Below, piece after piece: positions 43,220-51,580 of a stretch of DNA of 64,000 nt; positions within the stretch are counted from its first letter, which is position 1; every line of letters starts with the position of its first letter. The notes beneath the pieces were generated by a model that did no database searches, was not told the origin of the DNA, and worked only from the letters and a program-made list of their open reading frames with translations. The translations under genes were made by a program, and so were the position numbers. This DNA comes from CBDBJK01 sp965206395 (lineage in GTDB: Bacteria > Chloroflexota > Dehalococcoidia > Lucifugimonadales > CATOSD01): NCBI GenBank assembly GCA_965206395.1, contig CBDBJK010000008.1, positions 61,651-125,650 on the forward strand, in the 5' to 3' direction.

Positions 43220-43253
43220 GGGCGCTGTCTATTCTGGGCAGCGCCCTGGTTTT
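43220..43253 (+). terminator. Terminator of the acyl-CoA dehydrogenase cluster
   Basis: Stem GGGCGCTG (43220-43227) with CAGCGCCC (43239-43246), 11-base loop, followed by TGGTTTT. It ends transcription 24 bases after the last dehydrogenase gene. Confidence 0.8.
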
Positions 43254-43326
43254 GTCTCACATCTGTTGAAGCTCGGCTAACATGTTCGCCCTAGCTATAC
43301 CACCTCTGTATAAAAGCGAGGTATTC

Positions 43327-43432
43327 CCTTCTCTCCTTCCGCGGAAGGACGGGAGAAGGTCAGGATGAGGGGGAAGGTATGTTCATTCAGACGCCTCACC
43401 CTCACCTTAGCCCTCTCCCGTCAAGGGAGAGG
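43327..43432. repeat. Palindromic repeat modules
   Basis: CCTTCTC-...-GGGAGAAGG (about 43327-43359) has the module TCCTTCCGCGGAAGGA (43334-43349) lodged in its centre. A separate hairpin CCTCTCCC-GTCAA-GGGAGAGG lies at 43412-43432. The nesting matches that at 7.7 kb with a different inner unit. Confidence 0.75.
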
Positions 43433-43502
43433 AAAATTCGCTATTTTCAATCTGAATTGGTATAACACCCGTCTCCTACAGCGATGACAGAGAACGTATC
43501 TG

Positions 43503-43712
43503 ATGCCTACTTACCTGGTAGTCTCCCCGGCCTTTCGGCTTCGTATGAACTTCATGGACGCCCTGGAAGAGGCAGGCATCGACTACTCCCGCGAGCCTGA
43601 GGGGTACTTCATATACCTGCGAGAAGGGCAGCAAGGGGCATGGGAGCGAATTCGCCAGCAGTTTCAGGCCGTCGTGTTCGAAGAAGACCCACCGGTGATT
43701 TTCGGCCCGTAG
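43503..43712 (+). CDS. Small hypothetical protein, 69 aa
   Basis: Starts MPTYLVVSPAFRLRMNFMDA, with a compact alpha/beta pattern and an acidic end (VVFEEDPPVIFGP). Codon use looks ordinary for the window. No strong RBS is visible. No family is recognised. It ends 47 bases before a second tiny ORF and may form a short unit with it and the downstream hydrolase. Confidence 0.5.
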   Translation: MPTYLVVSPAFRLRMNFMDALEEAGIDYSREPEGYFIYLREGQQGAWERIRQQFQAVVFEEDPPVIFGP

Positions 43713-43759
43713 CAATTTTGCCAGAACCAGATGTTGACCTGTTACTCAAAAGGATTGTC

Positions 43760-43876
43760 ATGGCAGAAGCCAGCTTCAGGTTCACAGGCTATGAGGTTAT
43801 TGCCTCTAAGGAAGAGGGTCATTGGTATGAAATTGCAGGGTCAGGCCACCCTCACAACCGGATCTCCATCCCTTAA
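43760..43876 (+). CDS. Small hypothetical protein, 38 aa
   Basis: ATG 43760 has AAAGGA about 7 bases upstream. The product, beginning MAEASFRFTGYEVIASKEEG, contains a Gly/His-rich end (GSGHPHNRISIP). No family is recognised. It is close to genes on both sides; confidence rests on the RBS and uninterrupted frame only. Confidence 0.35.
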   Translation: MAEASFRFTGYEVIASKEEGHWYEIAGSGHPHNRISIP

Positions 43877-43897
43877 TGGTGTAGAGTGGCAACCCAC

Positions 43898-44494
43898 ATG
43901 GAAGATTCTGAAAATACCCTCATACATACGAACCAGGGAGATGTCGCTGGCCTTCTCTACCGAGCGCCGGATTCAGAGGCCGCCGTCCTGTGGGCGGGGT
44001 CATTAAGAGGCGATGGTCAGGCCAGTCCGATAGCTCAAAGCGTGGCCCAGGAGTTGCTGAAAGAGGGCATATCGTCTCTGCTGTTGAGCTATCGAAGGCT
44101 CGGCGAACTGCCGCCCTGCATCCGAGACACCGAGGCGGGCGTTTCCTTTCTTAGCGACATGGGAATCAGGCGCATCGCGCTGGTGGGCCACTCGTTCAGT
44201 GGCGCTGTTGTCATATCAGCGGCCCCGCAGAGTCAGGCAGTTATCGCCGTAGTTGCTCTAGCCAGCCAGACCTATGGTGCGGCCACAGTAAGGCACGTCT
44301 CCCCCAAACCTCTTCTGCTTGTGCACGGAACCGCCGATGAAAGGCTCGACCCTTACTGCTCGGAGCAGATATACTCGTGGGCTCGAAAACCCAAGGAGCT
44401 ATATTTCATGGAAGGCGCGTCACATGGCCTGTGGGATGCAAGGGACGATCTTCTCCCCCTCTTGCGCGATTGGCTGGCAGACAAGCTGCGATAA
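43898..44494 (+). CDS. Small alpha/beta hydrolase
   Basis: A protein of about 198 residues resembling dienelactone hydrolase-like serine hydrolases. It has the nucleophile elbow VGHSFSGAVVISAA (Ser in GHSFSG, an unusual Ser where the second Gly is usual), the acid in LLVHGTADERLDP and the histidine in MEGASHGLWDAR. There is no signal peptide. ATG 43898 is used; an in-frame GTG lies at 43886. Substrate unknown. Confidence 0.82.
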   Translation: MEDSENTLIHTNQGDVAGLLYRAPDSEAAVLWAGSLRGDGQASPIAQSVAQELLKEGISSLLLSYRRLGELPPCIRDTEAGVSFLSDMGIRRIALVGHSFSGAVVISAAPQSQAVIAVVALASQTYGAATVRHVSPKPLLLVHGTADERLDPYCSEQIYSWARKPKELYFMEGASHGLWDARDDLLPLLRDWLADKLR

Positions 44495-44572
44495 CCTGGA
44501 CAAAGAAAAGGCCACCCGGAGGGGTGACCAATTTGCGATGCTATATCGACGGCACGAGGCCGCTAGTGCTGT

Positions 44573-44776
44573 TTAAGTTCTGTTCTTCTTGTTTTTGGCG
44601 GGAGTGAAGATGGAGTCCTTAGGGAATTCTGCGTTCTTGCGGCGGCGCTTGAGCACGGTGGACAGCAGACCATCGGATACTACGCTGAGTACGAGCGCGC
44701 CCGCTATCCCGATGGGTACTCCCTTCATGAACTCTCGACGGGAATAGATTCGCTTGCCGTTTTCATCTCTGTCCAT
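44573..44776 (-). CDS. Small Tat-signal / membrane-anchored protein
   Basis: A 67-residue product beginning MDRDENGKRIYSRREFMKG. SRREFMKG is a twin-arginine motif (S-R-R-x-F-x-K) and is followed by a hydrophobic run GIAGALVLSVVSDGLLSTVL, then a basic tail. It would be exported or anchored by the Tat pathway as a small membrane protein. ATG 44776 is set by GGAGGA about 9 bases upstream; the longer frame to 44875 has no RBS. Function unknown; small Tat-type anchors sometimes accompany respiratory complexes, but none is near. Confidence 0.65.
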   Translation of the reverse strand: MDRDENGKRIYSRREFMKGVPIGIAGALVLSVVSDGLLSTVLKRRRKNAEFPKDSIFTPAKNKKNRT

Positions 44777-45043
44777 CGTCGCTGCTTCCTCCAAAGTATC
44801 GCCGCGAACACGCCAGCGATTTTTTCGTAAATTTGTAAATATGGATAGTTTCCTCTTGTTTATCGCAGCGTTCATTATACCTGAGCGATTGCGATAGGGG
44901 CAAGGGCTTACACGCGTTCACCTTCGCCTCTTCGAGCGTCTACGCGATGCGGCTGCCTCTGTCTGGATGGCTTGACACAGCCGATACGAAAACATACGCT
45001 ACTGACGCCAAAAGCAACGCAACCACAGCTATTGGAGGAGCTT

Positions 45044-46261
45044 ATGCCTGGAATACTGGAAGGAATCAAGGTGCTGGAAGTAGCCAACTATGTCGCTGCT
45101 CCTTCCACGTGCGCGATGCTTGCCGACATGGGCGCGGAGGTCATCAAGATAGAGCATCCCGAAACCGGGGATGCCGTTCGCAGCATGGCCGTCACCACAC
45201 GAGGAATCATCCCATACCCCGGAGGGCTGAACGTGATCTTTCAGCTACTCAACCGGGGCAAGCAGAGTATGGGCATCAACCTGGAAAGTCCTCAAAGTCA
45301 GGAGATAGTGCGGAAGCTCGCAGCCGAGTCCGACGTGATGGTTACCAACCTTACGCCTCACCGTCAGGAGCGTTACGGGCTGCGGTACGAGGATGTCTCC
45401 GCCCTGAATCCGCGAATCATATACGTAGCTTTGACGGGCTATGGTATGAACGGCCCGGAGCGCGACCGCTCAGGGTTCGACTACGCCGTGTTCTGGGCGC
45501 GCTCCGGCATCATGGGAACTCTCGGCGAAGAAGGAGAGCCGCCTGTCCAGCAACGCCCCGGAATGGGCGACCAGACGACTTCGCTTGCTATGACCGCCGC
45601 CATCGGCATGGCGCTATACGAGCGAGAGCGCTCCGGCATGGGCCAGCAGATTGACTGCTCCCTGCTTCACACAGGTATGTGGGTGATGGGCGCAGATACC
45701 GTCGCCGCTTTGGGGGAACGGCAGGCCGTGCAGCGCAATCGTCGCCAGCAGGCCGGGAACCCGCTGTCCAATTTCTATGAAGCAGGGGATGGCAAATTGA
45801 TGCAGCTTGTGATGATCGAGTCCGAACGCTTCTGGGCAGGCTTCTGCCGTGCGATTGGCTTGGAACACCTCATCGATGACCCTCGTTTCGACGACCACTT
45901 CCATCGGATCGAACACAGTCCGGAGCTATTCCGCATCCTGGAGGAGCAATTTGTCACGAAGACCAGGCCTGAATGGGGAAAGCTATTAGACGAGGCAGGC
46001 TGTATCTGGGCGCCTATCCAGACGCTCGACGAGGTTATCGTAGACCCACAGGTGCGCGCGAACGGCTACACCACTGTCCTGGAGCATCAGGAGGAAGGGG
46101 AGTTCGAGGTGGTTAGCACGCCGATGGGCTTTCAGAGCACCCCGGCAGAAGCCAAAAATCCCGCGCCTGAACTGGGCCAGCACACCGAGTCGAAGCTGCT
46201 AGAGCTAGGTTATACCTGGGACGACATCACGGCCTTGAAGGAGCAGGGCGCGATTATTTAG
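45044..46261 (+). CDS. CaiB/BaiF-family CoA-transferase
   Basis: A 405-residue family III CoA-transferase, moving CoA between acyl groups. It has VLEVANYVAAPSTCAMLADMGAEVIKIE at the start, NRGKQSMGINLESP, and the active-site region RPGMGDQTTSLAMTAA where the Asp of GDQTT forms the acyl anhydride/thioester intermediate. The C-terminal domain (EEGEFEVVSTPMGFQSTP) is complete. ATG 45044 with GGAGGAG upstream is preferred over 44972. The acyl-CoA dehydrogenases and crotonase nearby suggest a role in activating substrates for beta-oxidation-like degradation. Confidence 0.93.
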   Translation: MPGILEGIKVLEVANYVAAPSTCAMLADMGAEVIKIEHPETGDAVRSMAVTTRGIIPYPGGLNVIFQLLNRGKQSMGINLESPQSQEIVRKLAAESDVMVTNLTPHRQERYGLRYEDVSALNPRIIYVALTGYGMNGPERDRSGFDYAVFWARSGIMGTLGEEGEPPVQQRPGMGDQTTSLAMTAAIGMALYERERSGMGQQIDCSLLHTGMWVMGADTVAALGERQAVQRNRRQQAGNPLSNFYEAGDGKLMQLVMIESERFWAGFCRAIGLEHLIDDPRFDDHFHRIEHSPELFRILEEQFVTKTRPEWGKLLDEAGCIWAPIQTLDEVIVDPQVRANGYTTVLEHQEEGEFEVVSTPMGFQSTPAEAKNPAPELGQHTESKLLELGYTWDDITALKEQGAII

Positions 46262-46313
46262 AAGCGATCTCTTCCTCTTCAGCCTGTCGAGGGATTAGGA
46301 GAATACATGCCAA

Positions 46314-46904
46314 CTACTCCACCCAGGGCAGCAGCGTTACGCCGTAGAAGCAGGTGTAGCCGACCATTATGCCCTTCAGGGTCTTGCCTACCCAGACGAC
46401 GGTGAGAAATCGAACGAAGGGGAATTTCACGCTGCCAGCGGCGATGCCTACTACGTCGAAGACCGGGTTGGGGATGAGAGACACGAGAAAGATGACGAGC
46501 GTTCCCCGGCGCTCCATCCACCGTTTGAGCTTGGGGTAAAAGGCGCGCTTTTCCACTATCGAGCCACCGCCGTACCCGACCGCGTAGCCGGAAATCTCAC
46601 CTATGGTTTCGCCCGCGCCAGCGAGCAGGCCAATGAAAAATGGGTTTAGCAGCAGGCTGACGCCGCAGACCGATAGTAGCCCTGGCACAGGCAGAACCAT
46701 CGAAACGCTGCCCAGGAAGCTCAGGAAGAACACGCCGGGGTAGCCGGCCATCGACGCTATGGAGGCGGACAGAACGTCCCTGAGCGCCCAGGCGGTGATG
46801 ATGATGCCCAGTCCGACGACAAGCCCAAGAAATGGAAGCCGATGCTCCGGCTTCGACCATAAGCGCGATAGCGCACCTATGCTTCCAAAGGCTCCACTGG
46901 GCAT
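46314..46904 (-). CDS. VTT-domain (DedA/TVP38-like) membrane protein
   Basis: 196 residues with about five hydrophobic segments. The family core is PGVFFLSFLGSVSMVLPVPG, LLNPFFIGLLAGAGETIGEISGYAVGYGGG, then RRGTLVIFLVSLIPNPVFDVVGIAAGSVKFPFVRF, matching the VTT domain's GxxxGE...GYxxG and PxxPxF motifs. VTT/DedA proteins are implicated in lipid scrambling across the inner membrane. GGGAG lies 8 bases before ATG 46904. Confidence 0.85.
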   Translation of the reverse strand: MPSGAFGSIGALSRLWSKPEHRLPFLGLVVGLGIIITAWALRDVLSASIASMAGYPGVFFLSFLGSVSMVLPVPGLLSVCGVSLLLNPFFIGLLAGAGETIGEISGYAVGYGGGSIVEKRAFYPKLKRWMERRGTLVIFLVSLIPNPVFDVVGIAAGSVKFPFVRFLTVVWVGKTLKGIMVGYTCFYGVTLLPWVE

Positions 46905-46950
46905 GAAAACTGCTCCCGGCTTGGGCTGAGGATGTGTTCGAAGACCGACG

Positions 46951-47784
46951 TTACCGCAACAGGAATCGCGTCACCAGAGAGTTGAAGGCCGGGGCCTTTT
47001 CCAACTGAGGCCAGTGGCCGCATTCGTCGAAGACCTCTACCCAGGCATCAGGCACTACCTCTGAGGCTCGGTAAGCATGGGACGAGGGCATAATCGGGTC
47101 TTGCGCGCCCCATATAACCATCGAGGGAGGAGTCAGACGTTTCAGTTCGTCCAACAGAAGGTACTTTTTCCGTACTCCCCACAGGTTCACGGTGTTCTTT
47201 AATATCCTGACCACTGCACTGGTGGCCCCTGGCATCTTCCGGCAGCGATAAAGTTCATCCACGAGGTCTTGAGAGGCGAAGCTGCGGTCGTGGAACACAT
47301 TGTTTAACATGAACCTGGTTCCGCCGATCCTCGGGTTTTCCAATATACTCCCCAACACGGGCAGTGTGACCAATCGCGCGTAAAGGGATATCTCCTTGCC
47401 CAATCCCGCGCTGCCTACCAACACCAGACCAGAGAGCAGGTTGGGATGGCGGAGAGCCGTGATTATGCCAAGCCCGCCGCTTATGGAGTGGCCTATCATC
47501 GCCGGTTTATCGATACCCAGAATCTCTATGAGTTGCGCCAGATACCGCACGACGTTATCCGTGCTGTAATCTACGCCGAGCTTATCGGAATCGCCGTGGC
47601 CCGGCATGTCCACGGCGTAAACTCGGAAGGTCTCTGATAAAGGGCCTATGTTGTCTCGCCAGGTGGCTACCGACGCCCCAAGGCCATGAATCAGTAGCAG
47701 GGGATGTCCCTCCCCTGCTACAACGTAATGGGTGTTTATGCCGTTTACCCTAACATATCGGGATTCACCCGGCAACTCCATCAT
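46951..47784 (-). CDS. Alpha/beta hydrolase fold protein
   Basis: A 277-residue serine hydrolase. HYVVAGEGHPLLLIHGLGASVATW is the oxyanion-hole HGxG, MIGHSISGGLGII is the nucleophile elbow (Ser in GHSISG), WGAQDPIMPSSHA supplies the acid, and DECGHWPQLEKAPAFN the catalytic His. It resembles meta-cleavage product/2-hydroxymuconate-type hydrolases in outline. The start ATG overlaps the clpC stop by 4 bases (ATGA), a coupled arrangement that is unusual for clpC and may be fortuitous. Confidence 0.9.
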   Translation of the reverse strand: MMELPGESRYVRVNGINTHYVVAGEGHPLLLIHGLGASVATWRDNIGPLSETFRVYAVDMPGHGDSDKLGVDYSTDNVVRYLAQLIEILGIDKPAMIGHSISGGLGIITALRHPNLLSGLVLVGSAGLGKEISLYARLVTLPVLGSILENPRIGGTRFMLNNVFHDRSFASQDLVDELYRCRKMPGATSAVVRILKNTVNLWGVRKKYLLLDELKRLTPPSMVIWGAQDPIMPSSHAYRASEVVPDAWVEVFDECGHWPQLEKAPAFNSLVTRFLLR

Positions 47785-50234
47785 GCCAATGTAGTCGCTC
47801 CGACGGCAGACTCGGTTTTGCTAAAGGTCAGCCCCTCTTCACCGGCGTCTATTAGCACGTGGTCGCCCTCTGCGAATTCACCCGCTATTATCTTCTTCGA
47901 CAACGGGTTCTCCATGTGACGCTGTATCGCGCGCCTTAAAGGTCTCGCACCGTACACTGTATCAAAACCTTCCTTTGCCAACCACTCCTTGGCGGCTTCT
48001 GTCAACGATATTGTAACCCGATGCTCCAACAGCCGGATCGATACCTCTTTCATCATCATGTCCACTATCTGATGAATCTGCTCACCAGTCAGCGGGTCGA
48101 AGATGATAATTTCGTCTATCCTGTTCAGAAATTCGGGCCGGAAGGTTTTCTTCAGAGCGTCCTCAACCGAGGAACGCAACCGAATAGCCTCGTCTTTGGC
48201 GCTCGCCTCTCTCAGGAAGCCCACCGCCGGACGATTAAGCTCTGCCGTGCCCAGGTTACTGGTCATTATGACCAGTGTATTCCTGAAGTCAACCGTTCTG
48301 CCGTGTCCATCGGTCAGCCTGCCGTCCTCAAGTATCTGAAGCAGAATGTTGAAAACGTCTGGATGGGCCTTCTCTATCTCGTCGAATAGCACCACCCTGA
48401 ACGGGCGGCGACGTACAGCTTCGGTAAGCTGTCCGCCCTCATCGTATCCTACGTATCCCGGTGGCGCGCCAACCAGACGTGAAACGCTATGCTTCTCCAT
48501 GTACTCGGACATGTCTATTCTGACCATGTTCTGCTCGTCGTCGAACAGATACTCGGCAAGGGCGCGGGCCAGCTCAGTCTTACCGACGCCGGTAGGCCCA
48601 AGGAAGATGAAGCTGCCTATAGGCCGGTTGGGATCACTCAGGCCTGCTCTCGCGCGCCGGATTGCGTCGGATACCGCGCCGATGCCTGTCTCTTGTCCGA
48701 TGACACGCTCGTGCATCCTCTCCTCCATGTGCAGGAGCTTGTTGGCCTCGCTTTCCAGGAGGCGGTCAACAGGAATGCCCGTCCACGTGGCAATGAGCCT
48801 GCCGATGCCCTCGGCGTCCACTACCATGTTATAGTCCAAATTCTGGAGCGCGTCCACCTGTTCGTGGTCGTACTCCCCTTGAAGCCGAAGGCGCTCCGCG
48901 CGCAGTTCCGCCGCCTTCTGATAGTCCCCTATCTGAGAGGCGGCTTCCTCCTCGTCTTCCAATTGCCTGAGTCGAGAGCTTTTCGACTGCAAATCGGGCG
49001 GCAGCATCTGCGACTCGATACGAATCTTGCTCGCGGCCTCGTCGATGAGGTCAACCGCCTTGTCAGGAAGCAGTCGCTCGGTGATGTAGCGGTGGCTCAG
49101 GCGCACCGCTGCCTCCAACGCCGTGTCGTCTATTTTGATCTTGTGATGCTTCTCGTACTTGGGACGAAGGGCGCGGAGCATCTCCACGGCGGTCTCGGCG
49201 TCGGGTTCCTCGACCATGATGGGCTGGAACCGGCGCTCTAACGCCGCGTCTTTCTCGATATATTTGGTGTATTCGGCCTCGGTGGTCGCGCCAAGGCACT
49301 GAAGCTCGCCCCGCGCAAGGGCAGGCTTCATCATGTTGCTAGCATCGATTGCGCCCTCGGCTGCGCCCGCGCCGACGACGGTGTGAATCTCGTCGATGAA
49401 CAGGATGATCTCGCCCTGCGCCTGCTTGATTTCGTCCATCACAGACTTCAGACGCTCCTCGAACTCGCCTCGAAACTTGGAGCCTGCGACCATGGCCCCT
49501 ATATCCAGCGCAAGTACTCGGCGTCCTTCAAGCTCGTCCGGAACGTTGCCGGATACGATGCGCTGTGCCAGACCTTCGGCGATGGCAGTTTTGCCGACTC
49601 CGGCCCCGCCTATGAGCACAGGGTTGTTCTTCGTGCGCCGGATTAGCGTCTGCATGGCGCGCGCGATTTCGGCATCGCGGCCAATAACGGGGTCCAGCTT
49701 GCCATCGCTCGCCAACTGCGTCAGGTCTATGCTGTAACGTTCCAGCGAGCGATAATGGCTCTCGGCCCTGGGGTCAGTAATCCTATGGCCCCCTCGAATC
49801 TTCTGCAAGGACTGATATACTTTCTCCTGGTCGATGTTGAACTCATTCAGCGCCTTCAGAACGTCGCCCTGGTCTTCCTGAGTGAGCGCGACGAGCATAT
49901 GCTCGGTGCCGACAAACTCGTCCTTGAGACGGTCGGCCTCGGCTTTGGCTCTATCAAGCATACGGCCCGCCCTGGGTGTAACATATATCTGATTAGATTC
50001 GTGCGCGACCTTTGGGACTTGATCAAGCAATTGATGGAGCCGCTCGTGAACCTGCTCAACGGAAACGCCAAGCTGTCGCAGAATCTCAGCAGGGACTCCC
50101 TCTTTTTGCTCAAGAAGCGCCATAAAGACATGCTCTGAATCCCACTGGCTGTGCCTGTAACGTCGCACGATTTCCTGAGACGCTCCCAAGACTTCCTGTG
50201 CCTGTTCTGTAAATTGATCTGGTCTTAGAACCAT
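47781..50234 (-). CDS. clpC: ATP-dependent Clp protease ATPase subunit ClpC
   Basis: An 817-residue AAA+ unfoldase. The Clp N domain spans about residues 1-145. Module 1 has Walker A GGAGVGKTAIAEGLAQ and Walker B ILFIDEIHTVVGAG. The short middle domain, with EEEAASQIGDYQKAAELRAERLRLQ (UVR-like), is ClpC-like rather than the long ClpB coiled coil. Module 2 has GPTGVGKTELARALAE and VVLFDEIEKAHPDV. The VGF in ELNRPAVGFLREA is the ClpP-docking tripeptide position. It recognises and unfolds substrates for ClpP. GGAGG lies 7 bases before ATG 50234. Confidence 0.93.
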   Translation of the reverse strand: MVLRPDQFTEQAQEVLGASQEIVRRYRHSQWDSEHVFMALLEQKEGVPAEILRQLGVSVEQVHERLHQLLDQVPKVAHESNQIYVTPRAGRMLDRAKAEADRLKDEFVGTEHMLVALTQEDQGDVLKALNEFNIDQEKVYQSLQKIRGGHRITDPRAESHYRSLERYSIDLTQLASDGKLDPVIGRDAEIARAMQTLIRRTKNNPVLIGGAGVGKTAIAEGLAQRIVSGNVPDELEGRRVLALDIGAMVAGSKFRGEFEERLKSVMDEIKQAQGEIILFIDEIHTVVGAGAAEGAIDASNMMKPALARGELQCLGATTEAEYTKYIEKDAALERRFQPIMVEEPDAETAVEMLRALRPKYEKHHKIKIDDTALEAAVRLSHRYITERLLPDKAVDLIDEAASKIRIESQMLPPDLQSKSSRLRQLEDEEEAASQIGDYQKAAELRAERLRLQGEYDHEQVDALQNLDYNMVVDAEGIGRLIATWTGIPVDRLLESEANKLLHMEERMHERVIGQETGIGAVSDAIRRARAGLSDPNRPIGSFIFLGPTGVGKTELARALAEYLFDDEQNMVRIDMSEYMEKHSVSRLVGAPPGYVGYDEGGQLTEAVRRRPFRVVLFDEIEKAHPDVFNILLQILEDGRLTDGHGRTVDFRNTLVIMTSNLGTAELNRPAVGFLREASAKDEAIRLRSSVEDALKKTFRPEFLNRIDEIIIFDPLTGEQIHQIVDMMMKEVSIRLLEHRVTISLTEAAKEWLAKEGFDTVYGARPLRRAIQRHMENPLSKKIIAGEFAEGDHVLIDAGEEGLTFSKTESAVGATTLA

Positions 50235-50858
50235 TGCCTTCCTCCGAAGTTTTTGCGAGCATTACAGAGGTTCAAACTCGATGAAACGACTGTAATGACC
50301 AATCCCGGTCTTTCCTCTTATTATTTTCAATCAGGTTTTGAGACTACAAAATGGCCTGAGCACCCAAATTTGGGGTCGAACTTTTGTATGCAGATAATAC
50401 ATCATCACATAACCTACTTATTATTGTAGCAATAACATTGATATAAAACAACTCAACTTTAGCCTGGAAACCCACTCTTGCTGGTCATTGGAAGGAGAGG
50501 GTCTATTGCGCTGTAGAAAGCTTGTGAGTATCCATAAGAAACTATCCCAAAATTCACCGCAGAGATAATTAGAACGCCTAACAAAATCACAATGTCATTC
50601 TGAATAGAGCGAAGCGGAGTGAAGAATCTAAGCATCCGATATCGTCTTTGCAAAGCTTTAGATTCCTCGTCACAAGCTCCTCTCGGAAGAGTCGGACGGA
50701 ATGACATTAGGTATGTTTATTTTGTCAGAGACTCTTAAATAAATCACTGCTTCGGACGCGTCGATTCTGCGCTAATGATTTCTACCCAACTTGACATGAT
50801 ACGGCGGGTGGTGCGAGACTAATTCAAGACTTCGCCATGTTAGCGGGAGACTGCTCTA
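50235..50858. other. Intergenic region with a foldback repeat
   Basis: About 620 bases between the divergent clpC and PHP genes. The AT-rich left part (50330-50460) probably includes the clpC promoter, but no clear hexamer pair can be assigned. The right part holds the palindromic element at 50592-50708. An 82-codon minus-strand frame (50459-50707) crosses the repeat and is not supported. Confidence 0.45.
50592..50708. repeat. ATGTCATTC-type foldback repeat
   Basis: AATGTCATTC... at 50591-50600 is mirrored exactly by ...GAATGACATT at 50699-50708. Internal GCGAAGCGGAGTGAAGAATCT and AGATTCCTCG lie inside. This is the common TGTCATTCTGAGCGAAG-type bacterial intergenic element, here with degraded internal pairing. 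Confidence 0.75.
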
Positions 50859-51524
50859 TTGATAATTGATATCCATACACATACGTATCCAATCTCAATC
50901 GATAGCCAACTTAGCCCTGAAGAACTGATAAAAGAATCCAAACGACTAGGACTCGATGGTATATGTCTCACAGACCACGACGGATTTTGGAATCCCGAAG
51001 AAGTGCTTGCATTGGGCAGAGAGCACAACTTCCTGGTATTGCCGGGATGCGAAGTCACAACCGAAGAGGGCCATCTGCTGGTCTACGGCCTGAGCGAATA
51101 TATCTTTGGCATGCACCGGGCCGCTCTCGTCAAGAAAATGGTTGATGAGGTTGGCGGAGTCATGGTGGTCGCGCACCCGTATAGGCGTGTCTACCGAGAA
51201 CATGCCGACAAGGATGATGCCTCATACGACGAGATGCTGGACAGGGCCGCCAGAAATGAGGTCTTCGAAAAAGTTAACGCCGTGGAGGTTTTGAACAGCA
51301 GAGGTTCAGAGCAGGAGAACGCGTTCTCGCTTGACGTCGCCAAGCGATTTGGGCTGAAGGGCACTGGAGCAAGTGACGCTCACAAGCTTGCGGATATTGG
51401 CACCTTCGCCACCGACTTCGAGCGACCTATTAGCTGCCTTGAAGAGTTCATTCAGGAGATCAAGGCTGGCAGGTTCAGCCCTGTAGTGATGAGCAAGCAA
51501 ACCAGCATCAAGATTCATACGTAA
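50859..51524 (+). CDS. PHP-domain phosphoesterase 2
   Basis: A 221-residue PHP protein beginning MIIDIHTHTYPISIDSQLSPEELI. It has the metal-binding LTDHDGFWNP, GVMVVAHPYRR and GTGASDAHKLADIGTFAT. It aligns along its length with the PHP gene at 37256-37999; the two are paralogues. The start TTG 50859 follows GGGAG. The likely activity is phosphoester hydrolysis on a small nucleotide or sugar phosphate. It is followed by an ABC ATPase gene after 56 bp. Confidence 0.88.
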   Translation: MIIDIHTHTYPISIDSQLSPEELIKESKRLGLDGICLTDHDGFWNPEEVLALGREHNFLVLPGCEVTTEEGHLLVYGLSEYIFGMHRAALVKKMVDEVGGVMVVAHPYRRVYREHADKDDASYDEMLDRAARNEVFEKVNAVEVLNSRGSEQENAFSLDVAKRFGLKGTGASDAHKLADIGTFATDFERPISCLEEFIQEIKAGRFSPVVMSKQTSIKIHT

Positions 51525-51580
51525 TACAAAGCTGAGAGGCTATCACTGGATAACTTCATAAGACCTGTTCGAGTGAAATT

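Larger units (their letters stand above)
43197..43502. other. Repeat-rich intergenic region
   Basis: About 305 bases after the dehydrogenase cluster. It holds the terminator at 43220-43253 and the palindromic modules at 43327-43432, both listed separately, and no gene. Confidence 0.5.

Noticed and set aside
44940..45654. 235-codon plus-strand ORF overlapping the CoA-transferase
   Set aside because: Out-of-frame shadow of the CaiB-family gene; arginine- and serine-rich with no domain.
50459..50707. 82-codon minus-strand ORF with a hydrophobic stretch between clpC and the PHP gene
   Set aside because: Its first third is made of the ATGTCATTC-type foldback repeat, and there is no RBS; a gene fragment cannot be excluded but is not supported.
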